Source of the DNA: a bacterium
GTDB lineage: Bacteria > Zixibacteria > MSB-5A5 > WJJR01
Assembly (NCBI GenBank): GCA_021813505.1
Contig: JAKAKI010000072.1
Coordinates: 62,001-126,000 of the forward strand
DNA length: 64,000 nt
Direction: 5' to 3'
The notes beneath the pieces were generated by a model that saw only the letters and a program-made list of their open reading frames with translations, was not told the origin of the DNA and searched no databases. Below, one piece after another: positions 17,109 through 25,391 of the stretch. Every line of letters begins with the position of its first letter. The first letter of the stretch is position 1. The translations under genes were made by a program, and so were the position numbers.

Positions 17109-17442
17109 GCGAATGAATAGTCCGAGAGGTAGTCAATTAGTGTTCTCTACGTACTGTACTCGGATGACGGCTGTCTCCGCGATGAGCAAGGACAGCGAGG
17201 AGGAGGAGCGCTCAATATCTGCACCCGATCGATCGCCCAAAGCACCTCATCATTCCTGCGAGCATTGGTGACGTGGCGGCCCAACGGCCTGTATCAACCC
17301 GCGAGGACCACGCCGCATGGTCTGGTTGGCCGGAGTCTATTGGACAACAGCGGCTCTCAACATCACGACTTGTTCTATTTAGAGAAGTGCGAGCTCAAAG
17401 CCGTAATCAACCTTCATTCTGCCTTCCCGCTTACTATGTCGC
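17109..17442. other. Gap between the 36-bp motif and cargo 1
   Basis: About 330 bp with no convincing ORF and no repeat seen. It lies beyond the 3' end of the minus-strand cargo gene. The small plus-strand ORFs here are antisense extensions of the cargo gene. Confidence 0.5.
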
Positions 17443-18651
17443 TCATTGCTCACGCAACTTCAGCTTCTCGACCGCAAGGTCCACGACACGTTCCAACTCG
17501 CTTCCATACTGCGGCTCTCGGCCTTCAGCGAGCATAGACTTTGCCGATTGGGGATTGAACCACGTCGGATCTCTGTGTGGTTCGCAGGCCAGGCCATCTC
17601 TAAGAACTTCCATTAGAAACGCTGAGATCGCGTACTCAGCCACGATATCCTGTTTGAGTTCCTTCTTCGCGTGCAAATACGTGGTAAACGGCTCTCGGTC
17701 GATCTGTCCCGTGACGCCACCTTCTTGGAACGCCTCCTCCACCGCCGCCTGGCCACTCGTCATGCCCGGGTCGATGTTCCCCTTGGGAAACGTCCACAGC
17801 CTTCCACTAGTTCTCACCAGCAGAAACTCAAGCTGGCCTTCACGATATCGGTAGCAGACAGCACCCGCCTGCTGTGGTAGCTTTGATAATCTAGCGGGAA
17901 GCGAGAACGCCTTTTCCAGAAACTCCTGGCAAAGTCGAAACTGGATGTCATCTCGCGACTTCGGCCTCGCGATCGAACAATGGTCTGCATCGACGGGAAC
18001 CGGAACCACTCCGGGTAGTGCCGGATCAGCATCTGCGGGGTCAACGATCTTGATCGTCCTGAACCATCCAAGTTTGAGTCGTTGCGTTTCAAATAGCACC
18101 AACGCCCGTAGACGGAGTGGGCCATGGTAGTTTCGATACCAAGTCCCAAGATCGCGCAGGCTAGGGGCGTGCGCTCTCAGGTCCTCGATCGTGACAGTTG
18201 AACCCAGCAGCCGCTTCAGATAGGTCAGAAAAGTTGCAATTCCAGCCCCTGTATGAGGGGTCGCGACGAAGATGACTCCTATCAGACGATCGAGGAACGA
18301 CGCGTAGCCATGAGCTGTGTCATGAGCCGCCCGTACCATTTGCTTGGCAACAACTCCCCCGAAGCTATGCGCGACGATTACCAAGTCACTTTGACTGAGC
18401 ATCGCATGGCTCGCGATCAGATTCAGCAGGTTGACGGCGCGATCCTGCAAAGGCATAGTCGTCCGCGCCCAATTAGTGTGAGCTTCATACTCTATGGAGT
18501 ACACGCCCCATGGCCTACCATCGGAGAGCTGCTGTGGCCAAGACTTGCAGCCCTGAGCACACCAAGTGTCATTCCAGTGGCCATTGACACCGTGAATGAA
18601 GACGACTGAGCAATTGGAATTCGGTTTTGCGATCTTGTGTATAGTCGACAT
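17443..18651 (-). CDS. Alpha/beta hydrolase-Nudix fusion protein (island cargo)
   Basis: 402 residues from ATG 18651 (AGGAG upstream). Residues 1-250 are an alpha/beta hydrolase of SERAC1/PGAP1 type: 'VVFIHGVNGHWNDTW', nucleophile elbow AHSFGG (Ser96) and a C-terminal His in DADHCSIARP (His224), usually lipid esterases or deacylases. Residues 260-402 are a Nudix fold, 'WTFPKGNIDPG' ... 'AAVEEAFQEGGV'. Against the Nudix box G-x5-E-x7-REUxEExGU it has Met297, Glu305 and Gln309 at three conserved positions, so metal-dependent hydrolysis may be altered or lost and the fold may instead sense a nucleotide. It occupies the position held by the Pycsar cargo in island 2. A defence role is inference. 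Confidence 0.8.
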   Translation of the reverse strand: MSTIHKIAKPNSNCSVVFIHGVNGHWNDTWCAQGCKSWPQQLSDGRPWGVYSIEYEAHTNWARTTMPLQDRAVNLLNLIASHAMLSQSDLVIVAHSFGGVVAKQMVRAAHDTAHGYASFLDRLIGVIFVATPHTGAGIATFLTYLKRLLGSTVTIEDLRAHAPSLRDLGTWYRNYHGPLRLRALVLFETQRLKLGWFRTIKIVDPADADPALPGVVPVPVDADHCSIARPKSRDDIQFRLCQEFLEKAFSLPARLSKLPQQAGAVCYRYREGQLEFLLVRTSGRLWTFPKGNIDPGMTSGQAAVEEAFQEGGVTGQIDREPFTTYLHAKKELKQDIVAEYAISAFLMEVLRDGLACEPHRDPTWFNPQSAKSMLAEGREPQYGSELERVVDLAVEKLKLREQ

Positions 18652-18829
18652 AGGGGGCTCTCCTGGTAGCAGGAACTGTGCCAATTGACGATGAATTGAC
18701 TGGTCCGCATAAGATGCGGAGGTTCGGATTCCTACCCGTATAGTTCAGCATTTGATGTGTTACCGCATGCATGCTAATCGCCTCACATTCGATTGCTTGC
18801 TGCCTTTCGGCGGTTCATCACGGCAGCTG

Positions 18830-18935
18830 ACGTCGACCGGCATAACACTCTCTCGGTGGCAAGATACCGCCCGCCAATCCCACCGGTACCGAGTTTGGCG
18901 GTGATCCAGTAATGGGAGACTGTCTGGTCAATCAT
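18830..18935 (-). pseudogene. Ser/Thr protein kinase N-terminal remnant
   Basis: Minus-strand translation MIDQTVSHYWITAKLGTGGI ... YLATERVLCR matches the usual kinase opening 'MIGqtvshYrI..kLG.GGMG.VY.A.D..L.R'. The GMGxVY glycine loop is altered and the similarity ends after about 35 codons. Debris of a Hanks-type kinase between the cargo gene and the integrase. Confidence 0.6.
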
Positions 18936-19031
18936 AGAACCGAGCCACGAGAATGTCGACGCCGGATTCAAGATAGAGTCGTGGCCCCGCTGGGAACCAG
19001 AACAAAGAGCCGTGAGAGGGACAGGATCAGA

Positions 19032-19925
19032 TCAGGAGGCAAGTCGTACCGCCCACCTCAGCCGGTCATCGGACACCCGCGCATAGATTTCGGTGGTGGT
19101 AATCTGCCGATGCCCCAAGGCCCGTTGCACGAGGTACAGATCGCCGGTCTTCTGGTACAACCGAGTAGCGAAGGTATGCCGGCACGAATGGACCGAAAAC
19201 GGCCGCGTAATCCCGGCCAGTTTGACCCACCGGGCGAAGTTCAACTGAATCTGCCGCCCGCCCAGCCGTTGTCCCGACTTGGACCGAACCAGCGCCACAT
19301 TGCCGCCACGTTTGGCTTCAGCGGCGCTTTCACGGAGGTAGGGGGCCAACATGGCGACCAGTGTGGCATTGAGGAACACCCGCTCTTGTGCGCCGCCCTT
19401 GGCCCGGATGTGGAGAGTGCCGGATTCAAGGTCGACGTCCCCCATGTTCAGCCCCACCAGCGACCCCAGCCGGATGCCGGTCCCGAGCAGAATCTCGAGG
19501 ATCAGCCGGTCGCGGGCGGCGAATTGGCCCTTGTTCTCGGCCAAGACCGCTCGAATCCGCCGAATCTCCTCGTCAGTCAGCATCGACGGCTCTTTGGCAG
19601 CGGCCGGCGCCGACCGGATCAGCCGGGCAGGGTTCTCTTTGATCCACCCCGATTCCACGCAGAATTGGAAGAACGACCGCAGTGCCGACTTGGTGCGGTT
19701 GATGGTGATGGGCTTGCGGGGCTTGCCGTCTGGGGTGCAAGGCGTGGCGTCGCCTATCAAGAATCGTGCCAGATCGTCCGGCTTGATCGCAGAAAGTTGA
19801 ACATTCTCGCCCAACCAGCGAGCGAATGCCGCCAGGTCCCGCGCGTACGCCTTCTGAGTGTGGAGCGAGCACCCGTTCGCCGCCAGTTGGCGGGTGAAGT
19901 GGGTCATCGCTTGAGATAATCGCAT
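19032..19925 (-). CDS. Tyrosine recombinase/integrase, copy 1
   Basis: 297 residues from ATG 19925 (GGAGG upstream). The N-terminal SAM-like core-binding domain begins 'THFTRQLAANGCSLHTQKAYARDLAAF'. Catalytic residues are all present: Arg152 in TGIRLGSL, His246/Arg249 in HSCRHTF, His272 in LGHRQ and Tyr281. A XerC/D-type enzyme. A close paralogue is at 62516-63409, and about 50 bp upstream of both genes are almost identical, so this marks the right end of both islands. Confidence 0.93.
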   Translation of the reverse strand: MRLSQAMTHFTRQLAANGCSLHTQKAYARDLAAFARWLGENVQLSAIKPDDLARFLIGDATPCTPDGKPRKPITINRTKSALRSFFQFCVESGWIKENPARLIRSAPAAAKEPSMLTDEEIRRIRAVLAENKGQFAARDRLILEILLGTGIRLGSLVGLNMGDVDLESGTLHIRAKGGAQERVFLNATLVAMLAPYLRESAAEAKRGGNVALVRSKSGQRLGGRQIQLNFARWVKLAGITRPFSVHSCRHTFATRLYQKTGDLYLVQRALGHRQITTTEIYARVSDDRLRWAVRLAS

Positions 19926-20018
19926 AAGGCCTCCGTCAGTGTGGTGAACGAGAGATGGGGGCAAAGCGATTGCAACAAGAGCGGGCGGTCATGCGAATTC
20001 TTGGCACCCTGAACACAA

Positions 20019-22949
20019 TCACGCCGCAGAGTCCAAGTGGCTCTGGATGACGGTTACTGCCATAATGTCGAAGATTCCACCCGTGTCGGTGTACTTCGCG
20101 TCGGCGAGTTCCTCGTAGCGCCCCAGTCGGCCATACGAATCCTGAATTTCGCCATTCACCTGACCCCTGTAGGCTCCCTCGAGGTAGATCAAGTCCGCAC
20201 GGTGAGTGTGAACAGTCGAGCGGATTTCGGGGTCCGCGACCTTTTCCTCCGTCACCTGCTTGATGTAGAGTGCTTCCTGGTCGCTAATATTGAATCGGGC
20301 TTTGATGTCCGCAATCATCTCTTGGACCGAGGCCTTACTGGGCGGTGGCCCGGAGCCCTTCTTGCCCTTTCCCGGTCTCAGCTTAACGACCCCGCCGCTA
20401 CGGACCTCACCCTGGTACTCGACCGCGGCTTTTACGACTTCAGTCTGGCGGATTTGTCTCATCAATTCTGACACGGTGCCTTGCTTGATGAGTTGCGGTC
20501 CGACGTATTCTGCAAACGTCGCGAATTCGCGGATTTCAGGCGCATAGCTGAAGAAGCAAGTCAGGAAATGGAAGCTCTTTACAAATCTGGCGAGCAGGTA
20601 AACGAACGCTTTGCGGTCGTCCAGCGTCGTCAGCTTAGATTGAAAACGAGCCCGCAACGCCCCAACGGTGGACTGGACTTGAGCGTCAATCCCAGTCTTG
20701 AGCAGTCCAGCAAAATCCGCAGAATCCTTCTGAGTAAATACCTCGGCTCCCAGAATCTCTGCGTAGAGCCTCTGACAGAGCTCCTGGTCTGGTTCATCCG
20801 GCTCGAATGGTGTTCCCTTGCGATACTTCGCAAACACCTTCAGGATCGTTTTGGCATTGTTGGTGAAATCAACCACCACGACCCGATCCTTGCCTTCATA
20901 GCAACGGTTTAGGCGTGAGACTGTCTGGACCGCATTGCGGTCCAGAATCGGCTTGTCGAGGAACATCCCCGCAAGCAACGGCTGGTCGAATCCGGTTTGA
21001 AACTTGTTGGCGACTACCATCAGTCGGTAGTCCTCGCCTTCAAATCGATCTTCGATCAGCTCGCCGTCTTTCAACTCGTTGATCTTGTGTTCACTAATCG
21101 CCTCGTTCGTCTCCGGATGAACGAAGTCAGAGAACGCGAACAGCACCTTGTAGTCTGCGCTGCGTTCTTTCAGTTTCTCTTTGATGATCTGGAAGTATCG
21201 CAGGCCCGCAACGCGGGATGTCGCAACGATCATCGCCTTGGCGCGTCTCCCGATCAGAGGCTTCACATTTTCTTCGAAGATGCGCAGCATGACTTCGGCT
21301 TTGTATTGGATCAGACCGTCGTCCTGATAGGCGACGTTTTGGAGCGCTTTCGAGACGATACCCTTGGGATAGAGCTTCTCCTCTTCGGGTTTCGGGACAA
21401 TCGGGCAATGGAGATTGTACAGAGTCTTGTACGAGATAATACTTGCCGCTACATCCACGATGTAGCCCTCGGCGATGGCCTCAGCTTCGCTGTAGGTGTC
21501 GAAGGGCTTCCCAAACAGAGTGACAGTCGCGGGGGCGGGAGTCGCGGTAAAGGCCACGAAGAGTTGGTTGAGATCATACTCGTGTATGATCCGTGCGATT
21601 CTCTCTTCCTCGTCCTCTTTGTCCTCGACCGCGTCCTCGGCGTCGACTTCCTCGGGTGTGCGGAAAGGAACCCGGATCGCCGCGCCCATCTGTCCCTCTT
21701 GCGAGCGATGGGCTTCGTCTATGAGAAACGCAACCCGTAAACTCCTTAGTTCCGGATTCTGTTGAAGCTGTTCAAGCACCCACTTGAATTTCTGCAGAGT
21801 CGTTACGATGATCGGTTTCCGGCCCCTTAGAAAGTCCGGCAAATCCTCTGATTTTCTCGCAATTCCTATGACATCCGTCAGATGGGTGAACTTCTCAATG
21901 TCCTCTCGGATGTTGGTGTCGAGCGACCGGCGATCCGTGAGGATGAACACGACGTCGACAAGCTTCTCGTTCGTACCCGGTTTGAATAGACTGTGCAGGC
22001 GCTCAGCCAGCCAGCAGATGGACAGTGTCTTGCCACTCCCGGCGGAATGATCGATGAGGTACTTCCGCCCGATATCGCCCTTCTCCGCGAAGTGCGCCAG
22101 AGCGTCCTGGGCAACGTTTCGGACCATCCGGCTCTGGTGAAAGCGCGGAAAGATGGTGAACGCAGGCGTTTTGGTCCGGTCTGCCTCTGCTTCGCGCATT
22201 GGCACCCAAATGAGGAAAAACGCGAGCGCCTCGAGCAATTGGTTCTTGGATAACACCTCACGGTACAGGAACTCAACCGGGTACTCGCCCGCGGTCGTCG
22301 GTGTGTTCGTGAGGCCGCTATTGTGCCAACGGAAATTCTCGGCACGGCTCGGGTCGGTGGCTGCCATCACATCGCCGGTGTCGGCGGCGAGGTAGAGGAA
22401 CGGGTGCTGGAAGATCCTGCGCGATTGATCTCGGGCAGCGAACTGTGCCACCGCGTCATGAACGTTTTGATTCTTCTCGTGCTTGACCTCGAGAGCGACA
22501 ATTGGCAATCCGTTCAAGAAGAATACAAAATCCACTTCCTGGTTCGTTTCCCCGAAATAGAAATGTGGACGAAATGTAATCCGGTTCTCTTCATACTTCT
22601 TGGTTGCCGCACTCTCCGCCGAACGTGGTTTGGGGTAGAAAAGACGGAATTCGAGTTCCCGGACCTTCAGGCCATGACGAAGGATTTTCCAAAGTGGTGT
22701 GTGTTCCAGCTCCTTCCGCAACGCGCGGAACACTTCGTCACGGGCATCCGTGCCGTAATCCTCGGTCAACTTCTTGAGTGTGTCGGTTTGTGTCGCGTTC
22801 AAGAACGCCCAGAGTTGATCCTCGGCGATGAAATGCTCGGTATCGGTGATCTCGGACTGCTCAAGCACCCCATACTCATGCACCCGGACGAGGTAATCCG
22901 CGATGTGCTGCTGAAAGCTCAGCTCTGGCGCTTTCTTGCCCTTAGACAT
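20019..22949 (-). CDS. hsdR: Type I restriction enzyme subunit R
   Basis: 976 residues, the usual HsdR length. An N-terminal PD-(D/E)XK nuclease ('EVDFVFFLNGLPIVALEVKH') is followed by an SF2 translocase with Walker A 'HSAGSGKTLSICW', DEAH box 'LIDEAHRS' and motif III 'FTATP', then a helical C-terminus. In the HsdR2M2S complex it moves DNA and cuts far from unmethylated sites. Its start overlaps the hsdS stop by 8 nt. Because hsdS is interrupted, the subunit has no intact local specificity partner. Confidence 0.95.
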   Translation of the reverse strand: MSKGKKAPELSFQQHIADYLVRVHEYGVLEQSEITDTEHFIAEDQLWAFLNATQTDTLKKLTEDYGTDARDEVFRALRKELEHTPLWKILRHGLKVRELEFRLFYPKPRSAESAATKKYEENRITFRPHFYFGETNQEVDFVFFLNGLPIVALEVKHEKNQNVHDAVAQFAARDQSRRIFQHPFLYLAADTGDVMAATDPSRAENFRWHNSGLTNTPTTAGEYPVEFLYREVLSKNQLLEALAFFLIWVPMREAEADRTKTPAFTIFPRFHQSRMVRNVAQDALAHFAEKGDIGRKYLIDHSAGSGKTLSICWLAERLHSLFKPGTNEKLVDVVFILTDRRSLDTNIREDIEKFTHLTDVIGIARKSEDLPDFLRGRKPIIVTTLQKFKWVLEQLQQNPELRSLRVAFLIDEAHRSQEGQMGAAIRVPFRTPEEVDAEDAVEDKEDEEERIARIIHEYDLNQLFVAFTATPAPATVTLFGKPFDTYSEAEAIAEGYIVDVAASIISYKTLYNLHCPIVPKPEEEKLYPKGIVSKALQNVAYQDDGLIQYKAEVMLRIFEENVKPLIGRRAKAMIVATSRVAGLRYFQIIKEKLKERSADYKVLFAFSDFVHPETNEAISEHKINELKDGELIEDRFEGEDYRLMVVANKFQTGFDQPLLAGMFLDKPILDRNAVQTVSRLNRCYEGKDRVVVVDFTNNAKTILKVFAKYRKGTPFEPDEPDQELCQRLYAEILGAEVFTQKDSADFAGLLKTGIDAQVQSTVGALRARFQSKLTTLDDRKAFVYLLARFVKSFHFLTCFFSYAPEIREFATFAEYVGPQLIKQGTVSELMRQIRQTEVVKAAVEYQGEVRSGGVVKLRPGKGKKGSGPPPSKASVQEMIADIKARFNISDQEALYIKQVTEEKVADPEIRSTVHTHRADLIYLEGAYRGQVNGEIQDSYGRLGRYEELADAKYTDTGGIFDIMAVTVIQSHLDSAA

Positions 22950-23990
22950 TCGCTTGCACCCTCTTTAGGTCCGCCTCAGAAACGCGCCTCTGGCCCGTTA
23001 CGCACTCGTGAATCAGAGATTTGCGGTAGGCGACCAACGTCTCGACTTGTCGCTCAATCCGCTCGAACAATGCCCGAAACTCTGCATCCTTCTCTCGCAC
23101 GAAGCCGGCAATTGCCTTCTGCTCCGCGAGTTTCGGCACGGCCAACTTGAAGCGGCCCAGATTTTCCATCGTGAGTTTTGGCTGGGCAGCGCCAGTAACA
23201 AGCAGTGAAAACTCTTGTGATTCGAGCAAGTTAACAAAGAACGTGACGTCGCCGCCCCAGCGGGGTTTGAGGATGTGGGCATGGTTGTTCACCCAGAATT
23301 TCCCGGTCGCCAGAAACGCTAACGGCTTCGATCGTGTCAGAAGGTTTGCGCCATCCTCCGCGATGAGAATGTATGTGCCGTCGAACAAATAATTCTCGAC
23401 CTTGTCGATAACCCCCGACGCGCCGTAGTAATCGTAGATCCTCTGAGTCATCAGTCCACGCTCGGCGGAGCTGAGTGGGACCCGGACGGTATTGAAGAAC
23501 TCGAGCACATCTTTAACGCGCACGACTTTCCAATGCTGTGGTGCTTCAGGAATCCACTCAACATCGGTATGCCTCGTCTTCACGTCAGGATTCAGGCCCA
23601 TGGTCACCGCGTGGTGAATCGTCGATCTTCGGAGTTCCTTGAGGATGTCGATCTGTCGTTGCTTTGCCGCCAGCACGGCATCAATCGCAGTGCAACTCGC
23701 ATCCAAATAGGCCGAGATTCGCTCCTGTGCTTCAGTCGGGGGCAGTGGGATCAACGCCTCCCTGAAGGCGAACTCGGATAGACCCCAGCGTGTGACTCCA
23801 ACTGCCTTCGCCTCATACTGGGCACGAAACTGCTTGGACTGGTGCAGCCAGGCGAGGAATGGCCCTCGAATGCGCCTCGACCGAGGCCGAATCATCGCAA
23901 GGTGATACCCGCAAAGGACACCCGGCAGGTCCTCCGCGACCAATGCCGGGATCGCTATGTCATCAGGTTCTTCAGAGTCTTTTGTAGCTA
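22942..23990 (-). pseudogene. hsdS: hsdS, 3' part (interrupted by IS630-family element)
   Basis: Encodes about 345 residues of specificity subunit, from 'TKDSEEPDDIAIPALV' to the end: the rest of the first target-recognition domain, a conserved helical spacer ('RISAYLDASCTAIDAVLAAKQRQIDILKELR'), the second recognition domain and the closing helix. Its first codons join exactly to the 5' fragment at 25125-25391 once the insertion and one TA are removed (DVL-ATKDS). The ORF-track start inside the IS is artificial. Confidence 0.9.
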
Positions 23991-25124
23991 GTGTAGCGTA
24001 CCATAATTCTCTTGACATATAGGGTTTGTGCCGGTTATGTTGGCGGCGTGAGAGTCGCGCCACCCATCGTTTTGTCCTCCGCGGAACGCGCTACGCTGGT
24101 GGCATGGGCCCACGGCAAGAAGTTCCCGGTGCGCCTGGTGCAACGGGCGCGCATCGTCACCCTGGCCGCCGATGGGGTGACCAGTCAGGAGATCGCACGG
24201 CAGTTGGCCATTTCCCGGCCAACGGTCCAGCTGTGGCGGGAGCGTTTTCTCGCCCTTCGCATGGTGGGGCTGGAAAAGGACGCTCCGCGCCCGGGTCGCA
24301 TCCCCAGCATCCCCGAAAGAAAAGTCCGGGCGGTGGTCGAGGCCACCCTGCACACGCAGCCGCCCGCGGCCACGCACTGGAGCGTGCGCCGTATGGCCAA
24401 AGCGCAGGGTATGAGTCCAATGAGCGTTCAGCGGATTTGGAAGCAGCATGGGCTCAAGCCCCATCTGATCAAGACCTTCAAGGTCAGCCGGGACAAACAA
24501 TTCGTCGAGAAGCTCTACGATGTCGTCGGACTCTACCTCAATCCTCCGGACAAGTCCCTGGTCCTGTGCGTCGACGAGAAAAGCCAAATCCAGGCCCTGG
24601 ATCGCACGCAGCCGGGTCTCCCGCTGAAGAAAGGGCGCTGTGGGACGATGACCCACGACTACAAACGCCATGGCACGACCACCTTGTTCGCGGCCCTGAG
24701 CATGCTCGATGGAACCGTCATCGGCGACTGCATGCCGCGGCATCGGCACCAGGAATTTATCCGCTTCCTCAAGACTATCGACGCCAACACGCCGCCCGAT
24801 CCCGACCTGCATTTGATCGTGGACAACTACGGGACCCACAAGCACCCGCGGGTGAAATCCTGGCTCCGGCGGCATCCGCGGTTCCACTTGCACTTTACCC
24901 CGACCTCGAGTTCGTGGCTGAACCTGATCGAACGCTGGTTCCGCGACCTGACCGGAAAGCGGATCCGCCGGGGAAGTTTCCGGAGTGTGCGCGAACTCAT
25001 CGCGGCCATCCACGAGTACCTGGACAATCACAATCAGAACCCCCGTGTCTTCCTATGGACCGCCTCCGTGGAACGCATCTTGGCCAAAGTCGCCAAATGT
25101 AAAGAAGCGTTGGATACGCTACAC
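23991..25124 (+). mobile_element. IS630-family insertion sequence in hsdS
   Basis: 1,134 bp with terminal inverted repeats beginning GTGTAGCGTA at both ends and weaker similarity to about 30 bp. The target TA is duplicated (23989-23990 and 25125-25126), the hallmark of IS630/Tc1. Removing the element and one TA restores the hsdS frame. The left end contains TTGACA, then 17 bp, then TTATGT, a plausible promoter for the transposase. Confidence 0.93.
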
Positions 25125-25127
25125 TAG
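24048..25127 (+). CDS. IS630-family transposase
   Basis: About 359 residues from GTG 24048; the ORF-track TTG at 24012 coincides with the likely -35 box. An N-terminal HTH ('[24 protein letters not shown]') precedes a second winged helix and the DDE core: '[10 protein letters not shown]', '[12 protein letters not shown]' and '[11 protein letters not shown]'. It catalyses cut-and-paste transposition into TA. The stop codon TAG is formed by the duplicated target TA plus the next host base, so it lies partly outside the element. Confidence 0.92.
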   Translation: MRVAPPIVLSSAERATLVAWAHGKKFPVRLVQRARIVTLAADGVTSQEIARQLAISRPTVQLWRERFLALRMVGLEKDAPRPGRIPSIPERKVRAVVEATLHTQPPAATHWSVRRMAKAQGMSPMSVQRIWKQHGLKPHLIKTFKVSRDKQFVEKLYDVVGLYLNPPDKSLVLCVDEKSQIQALDRTQPGLPLKKGRCGTMTHDYKRHGTTTLFAALSMLDGTVIGDCMPRHRHQEFIRFLKTIDANTPPDPDLHLIVDNYGTHKHPRVKSWLRRHPRFHLHFTPTSSSWLNLIERWFRDLTGKRIRRGSFRSVRELIAAIHEYLDNHNQNPRVFLWTASVERILAKVAKCKEALDTLH

Positions 25128-25391
25128 GACATCGCCTCTGTGAAGTTGGAACTTGTTGATCTCTCGAGATCCAGCAGATGCCAGCATGAAATCAATCATT
25201 GAGGTGATTCGATCATTCTGGTAGACATCGGTGTAATTGCAGAGACTGACCGGCAATTCTCCCTCGATTGAATGCTTGTCTACATTGCTAAAGATCACGT
25301 CAGTCACGTGGTCGAGGCGACTGCATCCCCAATCAGGAGGCAGGTCTTCCGCCCAAGGAGCCAGCGGGTCTTTCCTCGGCGGAGAATTCAT
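25125..25391 (-). pseudogene. hsdS: hsdS, 5' part
   Basis: About 89 codons beginning 'MNSPPRKDPLAPWAEDLPPDWG', a typical specificity-subunit start, and running to 'FQLHRGDVL' where the IS is inserted. The start overlaps the hsdM stop by 4 nt (25388-25391), the normal hsdM-hsdS junction. Truncation leaves only part of the first recognition domain. Confidence 0.9.

Larger units (their letters stand above)
5764..19973. mobile_element. Mobile island 1 (recombinase - replication - cargo - integrase)
   Basis: About 14.2 kb. Order from the left: serine recombinase, DUF2924, small ORF, terminase-like genes, ParB-like, Dam-like, DnaB, O-like initiator, small ORF, AAA+ ATPase, phased GACAA array, 36-bp motif, hydrolase-Nudix cargo, tyrosine integrase. 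Nearly all genes are on the minus strand, many with 1-4 nt overlaps. The same plan recurs at 48377-63457. The left limit is taken at the recombinase stop. The right limit is where the two islands stop matching, about 50 bp upstream of the integrase. No capsid or tail gene is visible. Boundaries and unity of the element are inference. Confidence 0.6.

Noticed and set aside
23988-25031. 347-aa minus-strand ORF across the IS
   Set aside because: Antisense shadow of the IS630 transposase.
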